64,000 bases of DNA, taken from contig NZ_BOSJ01000009.1 in NCBI RefSeq assembly GCF_018403285.1, forward strand, positions 62,001 through 126,000, read 5' to 3'. Within the stretch, counting starts at the first letter, position 1; each line of letters starts with the position of its first letter. Origin of the DNA: Paenibacillus sp. J45TS6 (GTDB lineage: Bacteria; Bacillota; Bacilli; Paenibacillales; Paenibacillaceae). The position numbers were made by a program, and so were the translations under genes. Under the pieces are notes generated by a model that was given only the letters and a program-made list of their open reading frames with translations, was not told where the DNA came from and searched no databases. Below are positions 35,549 through 44,919 of this stretch, in pieces.

Positions 35549-35912
35549 AATTACACCACCTTCATATGATTGGACTAACCTATTTTACTTTCCATTTATA
35601 TAAAATAGTTTAGGCTTCCCAGATTATAAAAGCGTTTTCATTTTTTGACAAGGGCATTTTTTCCTTATTTTTATTTTTAAAATAATGGTTGTTCCCAGCT
35701 TTTTCATCGATTAGAATATGGTGAAGTAAGCCGCTTTGTAACGATCTATCCCTTTGGGGATAACGCTCTTCCGTTATTTCTTTTATGTAGCAAACTATTG
35801 TATGATTACTACTATATTGATTTTCGTCTCTTTAAAGTTATTTCAACTAAACTCGCAATGAAATGTGTGACCGCAGATGCCGTCTTTTTCATTGCCGGGA
35901 AAGGATTTTATC
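35549..35912. other. Divergent intergenic region abnA / ArsR-like regulator
   Basis: 364 bases without a gene. The abnA promoter is at 35623-35651. The regulator's own promoter in the right half was not resolved. Confidence 0.5.
35623..35651 (-). promoter_or_regulatory. abnA promoter with embedded cre site
   Basis: On the minus strand -35 TTGTCA (35651-35646), 17-base spacer, -10 TATAAT (35628-35623). The spacer holds TGAAAACGCTTTTA (35640-35627), which fits the CcpA cre consensus TGWAANCGNTNWCA at 13 of 14 positions. CcpA binding there would block RNA polymerase. Confidence 0.85.
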
Positions 35913-36830
35913 ATGATCTATATAAAAGATTTAATGTCTGGAGTCCCCATCTTCAAAGCGCTTAGTTCGGAAGTTCGAATTCAAATTATAGAAATGTTGT
36001 CTCATCATCAAAGCCTCAACCTTAACGATATCGCGAATCGGCTTCAGCTTACGAATGGAGCAGTGACGATGCATATCAAAAAGCTTGAGGAGAGCGGCCT
36101 TATTAATATCAACACGGCCGTAGGTAAACACGGAATTCAAAAGATCTGTTATTTGAATGAAGATAAGCTAATGGTGGACCTTCGAAGTCAAGAAGTTCAT
36201 AACCGCTATGAGGTAGAGGTTAAAGTTGGACATTTCAGCAATTACTATGCTGTTCCTACCTGCGGCCTAGCTACAAAAGACAGCATTGTTGGTGATTTCG
36301 ATGAACCTCGTTATTTCGCTGATCCGATGCGAATTGATGCTGAACTCATCTGGCTGTCAGAAGGATTTTTGGAATACCGGATTCCCAACTACTTGAAATC
36401 AAATGAAACCTTCAGCGAAATTCAATTCTCCATGGAGCTGAGCTCCGAGGCACCGGGTTTTAATAATAACTATCCTTCTGATATTTACTTCTATGTGAAT
36501 GGTATCGAGATCGGCTGCTGGACAAGTCCTGGCGATTTTGGTGATACAAAGGGTACATTTAACCCAGATTGGTGGCCGCCGCATCTGAACCAATATGGCA
36601 TGCTGAAGCTGATTCGAATTAATGAAGAAGGAAGTTTTATAGATGGCTGCCGCATATCTGATGTTACACTCAGTCATATTGGTCTTCATTACAAGAGCGA
36701 TATTCTTCTTCGAATTGCCGTAACAGAAGGAAACACGAACAAACGAGGACTCACTCTCTATGGTAAAAATTTTGGGAACTATAGTCAGGATATTCTCGCT
36801 CGTGTACTGTATAATATTGATCATTCATAA
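35913..36830 (+). CDS. ArsR-type regulator with a large C-terminal domain
   Basis: A 305-aa protein. The N-terminal 85 residues form an ArsR-like winged helix (FKALSSEVRIQIIEMLSHHQSLNLNDIANRLQLTNGAVTMHIKKLEESGLI). The remaining 220 residues form a Trp/Tyr-rich, mostly beta domain (DPMRIDAELIWLSEGFLEYRIPNYL ... PDWWPPHLNQYGML) that may sense a sugar. ATG at 35913 has AAAGGA 8 bases upstream. It is divergent from abnA and is the obvious candidate for its specific regulator, although this is inference from position. Confidence 0.82.
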   Translation: MIYIKDLMSGVPIFKALSSEVRIQIIEMLSHHQSLNLNDIANRLQLTNGAVTMHIKKLEESGLININTAVGKHGIQKICYLNEDKLMVDLRSQEVHNRYEVEVKVGHFSNYYAVPTCGLATKDSIVGDFDEPRYFADPMRIDAELIWLSEGFLEYRIPNYLKSNETFSEIQFSMELSSEAPGFNNNYPSDIYFYVNGIEIGCWTSPGDFGDTKGTFNPDWWPPHLNQYGMLKLIRINEEGSFIDGCRISDVTLSHIGLHYKSDILLRIAVTEGNTNKRGLTLYGKNFGNYSQDILARVLYNIDHS

Positions 36831-37026
36831 CTCATAAATTATTGATCATTTATCATTCGTAAATTCCATGAATGCACGTATATAGCGCCTGCTTTCTTCA
36901 CGATACCCCACCATCGGTATTGCAAAGAATACAGGCGTTTTGGCAGTTTTCGGTTTCTTATGGAAAATGAAAAAATTATGATACAATGTGTAATTAAACC
37001 TACATAAAGAAAGCGAGAGAACGATT

Positions 37027-37806
37027 TTGGACAAAGTGGAACCATCGATAACGACAGACATGAACGATATAACGACTAAAATTATCGAGGTGTGTTTGCT
37101 TTCCGGAAAAATTATGCTTCAAAGTGGGGCTGAAACCTACCGAGTCGAGGATACGATGATGCGAATTGCTTCCGCATACGGAATGCCACATTCAAATAGT
37201 TATGTAACTCCGACAGGAATTCTTTTCTCTACGGATTCACTCAGTCCTGCCAAAATCATTCGAATTTCAGAACGCACGACCGATCTTCACAAGGTGTCAG
37301 CTGTCAACAACGTTTCCAGAATGATTGGAAATCAAGAGCTAAATCCTTCCGAAGCTTATCATAAATTAAAAGATATCGAATGTTCTTCTGTTCAATTTAG
37401 TGTCCCGATGCGAACGGCTGCTGCTGCACTAGCAAGTGGCTGCTTCACGATTATGTTTCAAGGACAATGGGTTGATTTTTTACCTGCCATTTTGTGCGGA
37501 GGAGCAGGATATGCTGCCGTAAGTTTATTTCAGCGGCTTGTACAAGTTCGCTTTTTTGCAGAGTTCGTTGCCTCCTTTATTATTGGACTGTTATCCCTGT
37601 TTCTCGTCTATATCGGAGCGGGTAAAGAGCTAGACAAGATCATTATTGGCTCTGTCATGCCGCTTGTTCCGGGTCTTGCTATTACCAATGCAATTCGGGA
37701 TCTGATGGCAGGCCATCTCGTATCGGGATTGTCCAAAGGGGCAGATGCCTTTTTAACCGCCTTTGCTATTGGGGCAGGGGTTGCGGTGGTATTTACCTTA
37801 ATGTAA
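37027..37806 (+). CDS. ThrE/YjjP-like exporter subunit
   Basis: A 259-aa protein of the YjjP (DUF1212) family, the N-terminal half of ThrE-type threonine/serine exporters. Soluble N-terminus (GKIMLQSGAETYRVEDTMMRIA signature), then about five hydrophobic spans with VMPLVPGLAITNAIRDLMAG. TTG start with a weak GAGAGA upstream. It pairs with the next gene (YjjB-like), together forming a split transporter for small organic acids or amino acids. Confidence 0.88.
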   Translation: MDKVEPSITTDMNDITTKIIEVCLLSGKIMLQSGAETYRVEDTMMRIASAYGMPHSNSYVTPTGILFSTDSLSPAKIIRISERTTDLHKVSAVNNVSRMIGNQELNPSEAYHKLKDIECSSVQFSVPMRTAAAALASGCFTIMFQGQWVDFLPAILCGGAGYAAVSLFQRLVQVRFFAEFVASFIIGLLSLFLVYIGAGKELDKIIIGSVMPLVPGLAITNAIRDLMAGHLVSGLSKGADAFLTAFAIGAGVAVVFTLM

Positions 37807-37875
37807 ACCAAGGCGTTATTGTTCATATTATTTTATTAATCTGTGATGAAAAGAAAGCTGAGGTATTCAGGTGTT

Positions 37876-38313
37876 ATGCTAATTCCGATCATCGAACAGG
37901 GGCTTACCAGTTTTATTGCCTCTCTCCTATTCGGCCTGATTTTTAACGCGCCCAGAAATATGCTCATTCCATGCGGAACGGTTGGCATGCTGAGCTGGCT
38001 TATTTATTTTGTAATCGAGCCGGGATACCAAGCCGTTTCCGCTACACTTGCCGCAACGGTAGTCATTGGTGTTATGAGCCAGTTTTTTGCTCGAAAATAC
38101 AAACAACCTGTCATTATCTTTAGCGTAGCGGGTATTATTCCTCTCGTCCCCGGCGGTCTTTCTTATAATGCCATGCGTTATTTTGTACAGAATGATTATT
38201 CTACAGCAGTAGAACACGCAGCAAAAGCCCTGATTCTTGCAGGAACCATTGCTGTTGGACTGGTTTTGTCTGAAGTGCTTAACCAAGCCTTCCGAAGAAA
38301 AGTAAAGTCATAA
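37876..38313 (+). CDS. YjjB-like exporter subunit
   Basis: A 145-aa membrane protein with four hydrophobic spans and the motif IIPLVPGGLSYNAMRYF, matching YjjB (DUF3815), the C-terminal half of ThrE-like exporters. It follows the YjjP-like gene by about 70 bases and should form one complex with it. Start uncertain: ATG 37876 has GAGG 12 bases upstream, while ATG 37843 has no ribosome binding site. Confidence 0.85.
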   Translation: MLIPIIEQGLTSFIASLLFGLIFNAPRNMLIPCGTVGMLSWLIYFVIEPGYQAVSATLAATVVIGVMSQFFARKYKQPVIIFSVAGIIPLVPGGLSYNAMRYFVQNDYSTAVEHAAKALILAGTIAVGLVLSEVLNQAFRRKVKS

Positions 38314-38314
38314 C

Positions 38315-38353
38315 AAAAAAACTCGCCTTTCTCAATTGAAAGAGCGAGTTTTC
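38315..38353. terminator. Terminator between convergent genes
   Basis: AAAAACTCGC pairs with GCGAGTTTT around TTTC/GAAA. Confidence 0.88.
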
Positions 38354-38357
38354 TTAT

Positions 38358-38867
38358 TTAAGCATCCAATTTCTTGCCAAGGATGGCAAGATCGCGTTTT
38401 TTTCCATCAAGCACAGCGACTTCGGGATAGTATCCCCATTGTTCAAACCCAAACTTTTGCAATAACCGCAGGCTGGGTTCATTATGTCCGAATACAAATC
38501 CGAGCAAGGTCGTCACCTGAAGACGTGAACAATCTTGAATGATTTTTTCCATGAGCCTGCTTCCTGCACCGGTTCCCCGGTAAGCTTCACTCACATAAAC
38601 ACTGACTTCCACTGTACCATCATAGGCTGGTCTTCCATAGAAGGAACTCAGACTTACCCAACCTGCAATCTGGCCGTCCACCCTCATGACCCATAGGGGG
38701 CGCTTATCGGGCGTATGTTCTTCAAACCACGGAATGCGGCTCTCTACCGTAACGGGTTCCAAATCTGCTGTCACCATACGCCCCGCAATCGTAGAGTTAT
38801 AAATCGCAACAATATCAGGTAGATCATCCCGCTGTGCATAACTAAATTCAATCATTGGTTCCTTCAA
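38358..38867 (-). CDS. GNAT acetyltransferase, Pat/MnaT-like
   Basis: A 169-aa protein with SVYVSEAYRGTGAGSRLMEKII (acetyl-CoA loop R-G-x-G-x-G) and LGFVFGHNEPSLRLLQKFGFEQWGYYPEVAVLDGKKRDL, matching the phosphinothricin/methionine-sulfone N-acetyltransferase group. Likely acetylates small amino-acid analogues. Start TTG 38867 with GGGGGAG 8 bases upstream; ATG 38855 with AAGGA is an alternative. Confidence 0.88.
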   Translation of the reverse strand: MKEPMIEFSYAQRDDLPDIVAIYNSTIAGRMVTADLEPVTVESRIPWFEEHTPDKRPLWVMRVDGQIAGWVSLSSFYGRPAYDGTVEVSVYVSEAYRGTGAGSRLMEKIIQDCSRLQVTTLLGFVFGHNEPSLRLLQKFGFEQWGYYPEVAVLDGKKRDLAILGKKLDA

Positions 38868-39009
38868 GTGTTGTCTCCCCCAGGTCTAGTATCTTACACC
38901 TTATCATCTCATCCTTTGGATAATAATTCCTAGATTATCAGAATCACCTGTGAGTGATCCATACGAAAATCGGCTTGATTCCATTAGGTACCAACCCTAG
39001 TTAATCGCT

Positions 39010-39870
39010 TCACTCTATCTCAATAGGTAGTCCCGTCTGCCTTGCACTCCAGTTCCATAAAAAAGCGGCTGTATCTTTATCCAGAGCATTCGGTTTTAGT
39101 TCCTGAATTTCTTGTTCATAAAAATATTCTCCTGTGATCCCTTTTACTTCAGGATGAACCGCCAGATAAATCGCTGTTCTTGCCCCCTCCTCTGGTGTAA
39201 GGAATGAAGGGATTTTTCGCACCATCGCCATAATGGCTGTTCCAAATCCAGTTGTACGATTAATTCCTATATTCGTTCCAACCGCTCCAGGATGCAATGC
39301 ATTTACGGTTATATTCGTCCCTTGAAGGCGCTCAGCAAGCTCTCTCGTAAACAATATGTTTGCGAGCTTCGATTGTGAATAACTTTTAATCACATGATAA
39401 CGCTTCTTCAAATTGGGGTCCTCCCGGTGAATCTTCCCTGCCTTATAAGCGCCTGAAGAAACGTTAATAATCCGGGCTTCTGCGGCTGCCTTAAGAGAAG
39501 GAATCAATAGTCGGGTTAATAAATAATGTCCTAGATGATTCACGCCGAGTGTCATTTCAAATCCATCCGAAGTCTCTTCTCTTCTTAAACAGATAACACC
39601 TGCATTATTAATAAGAACATCGAGTTTTGGGTGGGTGGCTGTAAACTCCGAGACAAAACTTCTTATACTATGTAAAGATCCTAGATCCAGCTTCATGAGT
39701 TCGATCTGTTTTGACCCTGTGGCCGTGATCGCTTCTTTTAGAGCTATACGTCCTCTTTCCTCATTTCTGCAGGCCATCACAACATGGTATCCCTGTAACG
39801 CGAGTTCCATAGAAGTGGCTAGTCCCATTCCTGAATTCGCACCGGTGACTATTGCTATTTTTGTATTCAT
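39010..39870 (-). CDS. Short-chain dehydrogenase, retinol-dehydrogenase-like
   Basis: A 286-aa SDR: TGANSGMGLATSMELA cofactor loop, LINNAGV, INVSSGA (Ser), YSQSKLANI (Y-x3-K). The bulk fits the broad retinol dehydrogenase/WWOX-like group. ATG at 39870 is preferred (AAAGGA 9 bases upstream); an ATG three codons earlier abuts the ribosome binding site. Substrate unknown, monocistronic. Confidence 0.88.
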   Translation of the reverse strand: MNTKIAIVTGANSGMGLATSMELALQGYHVVMACRNEERGRIALKEAITATGSKQIELMKLDLGSLHSIRSFVSEFTATHPKLDVLINNAGVICLRREETSDGFEMTLGVNHLGHYLLTRLLIPSLKAAAEARIINVSSGAYKAGKIHREDPNLKKRYHVIKSYSQSKLANILFTRELAERLQGTNITVNALHPGAVGTNIGINRTTGFGTAIMAMVRKIPSFLTPEEGARTAIYLAVHPEVKGITGEYFYEQEIQELKPNALDKDTAAFLWNWSARQTGLPIEIE

Positions 39871-40089
39871 TCCATTCATCCTTTCGGGTGGAAACAGACA
39901 TGCCTTACTATTATCATACAAGAAACGAACCACAAAAGAAAACAAGTGATCAAGCAATACAATTCATGTAACAAGAGGTCTATGATAGAATTACAAGGAA
40001 TCGATTTATTTATTTTTCTCTCTTTTGGGATTTTTGTAGAGAAGCTTTATAATAGATATTGATACTGAAAGAAAAGGCGGTAACGAATA

Positions 40090-41181
40090 ATGACAAAACA
40101 ACCTATCTCATTACTGAATCAAGCGATAACCACTCATGCACTAGACGGCGTTCTCATTACCGATCCAAAACATGTATACTACCTGACTGGATTTGCAAGC
40201 GACCCTCATGAACGTTTCCTTGGTCTTGTTCTGGTACAAGGGGAAGAGCCCACTTTAATTGTACCGAGCCTTGATGAAGAAGCAGCTTCAGCGGCTTCTA
40301 CTGTAAAGAATATCGTCACTCATCAAGATACAGATAACCCTTATCATATCTTAAAAAAACACCTTCCTCGTACGATGAACAGTTTTGGAATTGAGAAAGA
40401 TCATCTATCTTTGTCCAGATATGAAGAACTTGTTCAATATGCGGAAGCCAAAAATTTTGTGGATATCGGTCCTCTTCTTCGTGAACTGCGTGTTCGTAAA
40501 GCACCTCACGAAGTAGAAAGAATGAAAGTTGCAGCGAATATGATTGAAGAAGTGCTTCGCAGAGGACTCACTCACGTGAAAGAAGGCGTGACCGAGGTTG
40601 AACTTGTTGCTGAAATGGAATATCAAATGAAGAAACTCGGCGCTTCCGGTCCTTCTTTTGATACGATGGTTCTCAGCGGACCAAACACTGCACTCCCTCA
40701 TGGTGTACCCGGCACTCGTAAACTTGCTTACGGTGACCTGCTGATGTTTGATATGGGCGTATATGTCAATGGTTATGCTTCTGATATTACCCGTACCTTT
40801 GCTTTTGGAGAATTATCTCCTGAACTTACTAAGGTATATAACACGGTACTAGGAGCTAATCTAAAAGGAATTGAAAGTGTAAAACCAGGTGCAACTTTAG
40901 CTTCGGTAGATTTGGCTGCTAGACAAGTAACGATTGATGCCGGTTACGGGGATCGATTCCTCCACCGTCTTGGACATGGTCTTGGTATTGATGTACATGA
41001 ATATCCTTCTGTCCATGGTGCGAATCAGGAATTGTTAACCGAAGGAATGGCTTTTACGATCGAACCCGGTATTTATATCCCAGGTCTCGGTGGTGTCCGG
41101 ATTGAGGATGAGGTTATTGTGACTGCAGATGGTGTAGAACTGTTAACGAGCTTCCCGAAAGAACTGCAGATTCTCGGCTAA
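40090..41181 (+). CDS. pepQ: Xaa-Pro dipeptidase/aminopeptidase (M24)
   Basis: A 363-aa cytosolic metallopeptidase. Creatinase-like N-terminal domain, then a pita-bread catalytic domain with metal ligands in MFDMGVYVNGYASDITRTF (two Asp), GHGLGIDVHEYPS (His), TIEPGIYI (Glu) and RIEDEVIV (Glu). It hydrolyses peptide bonds before proline. Ribosome binding site AAAGGCGG. Followed by a strong terminator. Confidence 0.92.
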   Translation: MTKQPISLLNQAITTHALDGVLITDPKHVYYLTGFASDPHERFLGLVLVQGEEPTLIVPSLDEEAASAASTVKNIVTHQDTDNPYHILKKHLPRTMNSFGIEKDHLSLSRYEELVQYAEAKNFVDIGPLLRELRVRKAPHEVERMKVAANMIEEVLRRGLTHVKEGVTEVELVAEMEYQMKKLGASGPSFDTMVLSGPNTALPHGVPGTRKLAYGDLLMFDMGVYVNGYASDITRTFAFGELSPELTKVYNTVLGANLKGIESVKPGATLASVDLAARQVTIDAGYGDRFLHRLGHGLGIDVHEYPSVHGANQELLTEGMAFTIEPGIYIPGLGGVRIEDEVIVTADGVELLTSFPKELQILG

Positions 41182-41229
41182 CCTGTAAATATACACTAAG
41201 CTAGACTCAGCTGTCATATATAGAAAAAG

Positions 41230-41287
41230 AAAAAGGTGCCCCTTTTTACGAGTATCATGCTCATAAAAAGAGGCACCTTTTTTATTT
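41230..41287. terminator. Terminator between convergent genes
   Basis: AAAAGGTGCC(CC)TTTTTA pairs with TAAAAAGAGGCACCTTTT; long stem, T-runs on both sides. Confidence 0.9.
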
Positions 41288-41300
41288 TACTAGAAACAGC

Positions 41301-42695
41301 TTACCCTTCGTGTGCTGAATCCAAATCAAAGTTTGCTTTATCGAAAATTTCTTGATCGTTTTCTTTCAGCATTTTACTGGATATAAGACCCGCTGTCATC
41401 GAACCGTTGACATTAAGGGCCGTACGTCCCATATCAATCAGTGGCTCTACCGAAATCAAGAGACCAGCAAGACCGACAGGAAGGTTCATGGTGGAAAGCA
41501 CGATAAGAGAAGCAAAGGTAGCTCCGCCGCCCACACCGGCAACACCGAAGGAACTAATCATAACGACCAGTACTAGTGTAATGTAGAACTGCCAATCCAT
41601 TGTTACTCCAACGGTAGGAGCAATCATTACAGCCAGCATGGCGGGATAAATCCCTGCGCATCCATTCTGACCAATGGTTGCACCAAACGAAGCTGACAAG
41701 TTAGCGATCCCTTGGGAAACTCCAAGCTTCTTCGTTTGTGTTTCAATATTGAGTGGAATGGATGCTGCACTCGAACGAGAAGTAAAGGCAAAAACTAAAG
41801 TCGAAATCACTTTTTTAGCATAAGCAATCGGATTAAAACCGAATACAGTAACGAGAATCAAATGAACAATAAACATTAGAGCAAGTGCTACATAGGATGC
41901 GATTACGAATTCCCCGAGCTTTAGAATCTCCTGGGCATCCGTTGTTGCCGTGACCTTGGTTATCAGCGCCAAGATTCCGTATGGTGTCAGTCTTAATACC
42001 AACGTAACAATTCGCATAACAACCGCGTATAACGAATTAACAAGTTTACGGAATGTATCTGCTTGTTCTGGTTTCTTACGATCCAGTCCAAGAACTGCTG
42101 CACCTACAAAAGCGGAGAAAATAACGACCGCAATGGTTGACGTACGGCGTTCACCCGTCATATCAGCAAAAGGATTAGTCGGAATGAATTCCAGTACCTG
42201 CTGAGGAATGGTCAAATCTTGAACATCACCAAGCTGCTGTTCCAGACGATCTGCTCTCGCTTGTTCTGCTTCACCACTTTCGATTTGAATAGCCTCAAGA
42301 CCAAACATCTGAGTAACTCCAATACCGATCGTTGCTGCGATTGCTGTCGTGATCAGGAGTGTTCCGATGATAGAACCGCTCATTTTCCCGATATTTTGAT
42401 TGCCCTTTAGATTCATGATCGCCGAAATGATGGATACCATAATCAGCGGAGTAACAATCATCTGCAAGAGCCCTACATAACCAGACCCTATAATACTAAA
42501 CCAGTCAACACTCGTTTTCACTACACCTGTTGTAGCCCCATATATAACTTGAAGCAGAATTCCGAATACCAGACCTAGTCCGAGACCGGTGAATACTCGC
42601 TTCGTAAAAGAAACATGTTTCTTCTGCATGCGATACAGGATGCCGACAAGAACCAACATCACTGCCACGTTGATAATAATCTGCAACGTTTCCAT
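41301..42695 (-). CDS. tcyP: L-cystine symporter TcyP
   Basis: A 464-aa dicarboxylate/amino acid:cation symporter (DAACS) protein. Eight or more hydrophobic spans, the FAFTSRSSAASIPLNIET serine-rich hairpin, GATIGQNGCAGIYPAMLAVM and GGATFASLIVLSTMNLPVG, and the C-terminal NVNGSMTAG all match TcyP. ATG 42695 is chosen since GGAGGG lies about 11 bases upstream. It imports cystine, feeding the cysteine pool. Monocistronic. Confidence 0.93.
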   Translation of the reverse strand: METLQIIINVAVMLVLVGILYRMQKKHVSFTKRVFTGLGLGLVFGILLQVIYGATTGVVKTSVDWFSIIGSGYVGLLQMIVTPLIMVSIISAIMNLKGNQNIGKMSGSIIGTLLITTAIAATIGIGVTQMFGLEAIQIESGEAEQARADRLEQQLGDVQDLTIPQQVLEFIPTNPFADMTGERRTSTIAVVIFSAFVGAAVLGLDRKKPEQADTFRKLVNSLYAVVMRIVTLVLRLTPYGILALITKVTATTDAQEILKLGEFVIASYVALALMFIVHLILVTVFGFNPIAYAKKVISTLVFAFTSRSSAASIPLNIETQTKKLGVSQGIANLSASFGATIGQNGCAGIYPAMLAVMIAPTVGVTMDWQFYITLVLVVMISSFGVAGVGGGATFASLIVLSTMNLPVGLAGLLISVEPLIDMGRTALNVNGSMTAGLISSKMLKENDQEIFDKANFDLDSAHEG

Positions 42696-43088
42696 GATAA
42701 CTATTTCCCTCCACATCATCTAATGAACTCTAACGTTCAGACTCGGTTATTGCTTCTGTCATATATCACCTATATATACCCCATTAATCCAATAGGGAAA
42801 ACAAATAAAAGAATGGCATCTGCATAATCTAGGTCTTTGCGTCTAGGTTGACTTTTAATAATAATCCATACTATATCATAAAACCAATTAAACAGGTAGA
42901 CTTTTATTAAAATAGAACATAAACGGCTCAACAACAGCGCAATTTCACGTTTTTTCTCGAATCATTCCTATTAATTCTAGGTTAATCAGGCGGCATAAAA
43001 TCCAGGATATACCATATTATTAATTTTACAAAACCATCTATTCCTTGACTATTTCACCCGAATCTAGGGCTTAAGGATGGTCAACGAT
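42696..43088. other. Intergenic region upstream of tcyP
   Basis: About 390 AT-rich bases with no gene. It should contain the tcyP promoter; a TATAGT -10-like hexamer is seen on the minus strand near 42875 without a good -35. No S-box or T-box signature was recognised. Confidence 0.5.
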
Positions 43089-43142
43089 AAAAAAGCCGCG
43101 CTTCCCAGAGAGATATACTTCTGGATCATCGCCGCTCTTTTC
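43089..43142 (-). terminator. Terminator of the cobT-cobU-cobS-cobQ unit
   Basis: On the minus strand AGCGGCGATGATCCAGA pairs imperfectly with TCTGGGAAGCGCGGCT, followed by TTTTTT. Confidence 0.78.
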
Positions 43143-43179
43143 ATCGTTCTCTCCAAACTTTAGTCTTTGCTTCAGAAAC

Positions 43180-44856
43180 TCATGTTATGTCATGTGTTTT
43201 TTTGGGCAATCCTGCTATTTCATATATTTGATCCAGATCAAGGTGGTTACGGACAATCTCCGCTACCCGGTCAAACTCTTGTGTCTTGTATACAGCCGCT
43301 TGAAAAGTTTCACTAATGGGTGGAAGTCCTTTCTGTAAGCGGAGTCCATCAAGCCATGTACGCCTGAATTCATCATTATCAAAGAGACCATGCAGATAGG
43401 TTCCCCACACTTTTCCATCTGCGGCTCCGCACCCTTCCAAGTGTACCTTCTTTATTCCTTCTGCAGAAGGATCTGCCTCTGCTTCTTTTGTTTCTGTATT
43501 CAGAACAAATAACGGTCTGTAGTCTTCACTTCGTAACCTAGCTGACTCATCAATTTCTGTGATTCCCATATGGATTTCATATGCGTCTACCGTAAGTCCT
43601 GTTTCCTTGTTCTTATCCACTCGGAGTGGACACTCCTTCGCAGCCGTACCTTTCACTCGAACCGTTCTTTTCTCCTTAGCGAAGGTAGTGATAAGCGGCA
43701 GTAGTCCGAGTCCTTCTGCATGCTTTGTTTCACTCTCAACAGCATTAGGATCAAACAATCTCTCCCCCAGCATCTGGTATCCGCCGCAAATCCCCACAAG
43801 CTGAACCTCTCGTTCGTGCCATTTCCCTTTAATCGCACGGTCTAATCCTCTTTCTCTAAGAAAGGTCAGATCGCTGATGGTATCCTTTGTACCCGGCAGT
43901 ATAATAACATCAGGCTGACCAAGGTCATCGGCATTACTGACATAGCGCACAACCACATCAGGCTCCCAGCCCAGTGCATCAAAATCAGTAAAATTAGAAA
44001 TTCGGGGATACCGAATGACGACGATATCCATTTCTTTCTCTTTTTGTCTGCGATACTGCAGTTCATCGAGCACAACCGAATCCTCAGCTTCAATACGCAG
44101 TTCTGGAATATACGGCAGCACCCCGAGCACAGGAATTCCGGTCCGCTTCGTAAGCCAATCCAGCCCTGGTTGCAACAGCGCAAGATCTCCGCGGAACTTG
44201 TTAACAATAAAGCCTTTTACCCTTGCCCGCTCGTGCGGTTCAAGCAACTCCAGTGTCCCTACTAGCGAAGCAAATACACCGCCGCGGTCAATATCCGATA
44301 TCAACAGAACAGGTGCATCTGCCCAGCCTGCCAAATTCATATTCACAATATCTCTGTCTTTCAGGTTTATCTCCGCAGGACTTCCTGCCCCCTCCATCAG
44401 CACAATATCATATTGTTCCCGCAGACGATCAAGGGCATCAAGCACAATGGTTTTCGCTTGCGGTAAAAAGTGATTTCTATAGTCCATCGCGCTCATCTGC
44501 ATCTTCGGTACCCCATGGACGACAATCTGAGAATGCATATCTTTAATCGGCTTAATCAAGATCGGATTCATATCGGTTGTCGCTGGCAAACCGCAAGCTT
44601 CTGCTTGTACTCCTTGCGCTCTTCCAATTTCTTTCCCATCCAGGGTCACATAAGAATTAAGCGCCATATTTTGCGATTTATAAGGAGCTGGTTGATATCC
44701 ATCTTGTAAAAAAAGGCGGCATAGCGCCGTTGTCACAATGCTCTTTCCGACATCCGATGCGGTCCCTTGAAGCATTAGAACAGCGGCTCTATTCTGTGTT
44801 TTCTTTTTATCCTGTTCCTTATCAGTGTTCCCGGGATATGTACTTTTATTTTCCAT
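43180..44856 (-). CDS. cobQ: Cobyric acid synthase CobQ/CbiP
   Basis: A 558-aa amidotransferase that adds four amides to the corrin ring. N-terminal dethiobiotin-synthetase-like ATPase (MLQGTASDVGKSIVTTALCRLF P-loop), and a C-terminal class I glutaminase with nucleophile Cys in GICGGYQMLGE and His in YLHGLFD. Last gene of cobT-cobU-cobS-cobQ, 64 bases after cobS. AAGGGGA lies 9 bases before ATG. Its presence without ring-synthesis genes suggests it acts on salvaged or partly hydrolysed corrinoids, or on a pathway encoded elsewhere. Confidence 0.95.
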   Translation of the reverse strand: MENKSTYPGNTDKEQDKKKTQNRAAVLMLQGTASDVGKSIVTTALCRLFLQDGYQPAPYKSQNMALNSYVTLDGKEIGRAQGVQAEACGLPATTDMNPILIKPIKDMHSQIVVHGVPKMQMSAMDYRNHFLPQAKTIVLDALDRLREQYDIVLMEGAGSPAEINLKDRDIVNMNLAGWADAPVLLISDIDRGGVFASLVGTLELLEPHERARVKGFIVNKFRGDLALLQPGLDWLTKRTGIPVLGVLPYIPELRIEAEDSVVLDELQYRRQKEKEMDIVVIRYPRISNFTDFDALGWEPDVVVRYVSNADDLGQPDVIILPGTKDTISDLTFLRERGLDRAIKGKWHEREVQLVGICGGYQMLGERLFDPNAVESETKHAEGLGLLPLITTFAKEKRTVRVKGTAAKECPLRVDKNKETGLTVDAYEIHMGITEIDESARLRSEDYRPLFVLNTETKEAEADPSAEGIKKVHLEGCGAADGKVWGTYLHGLFDNDEFRRTWLDGLRLQKGLPPISETFQAAVYKTQEFDRVAEIVRNHLDLDQIYEIAGLPKKTHDIT

Positions 44857-44919
44857 GAGCGTGTCCCCTTTCTCTTATCACCAGTCACCAATATTAAGGC
44901 TTAGGGCGCCATCCTCACC

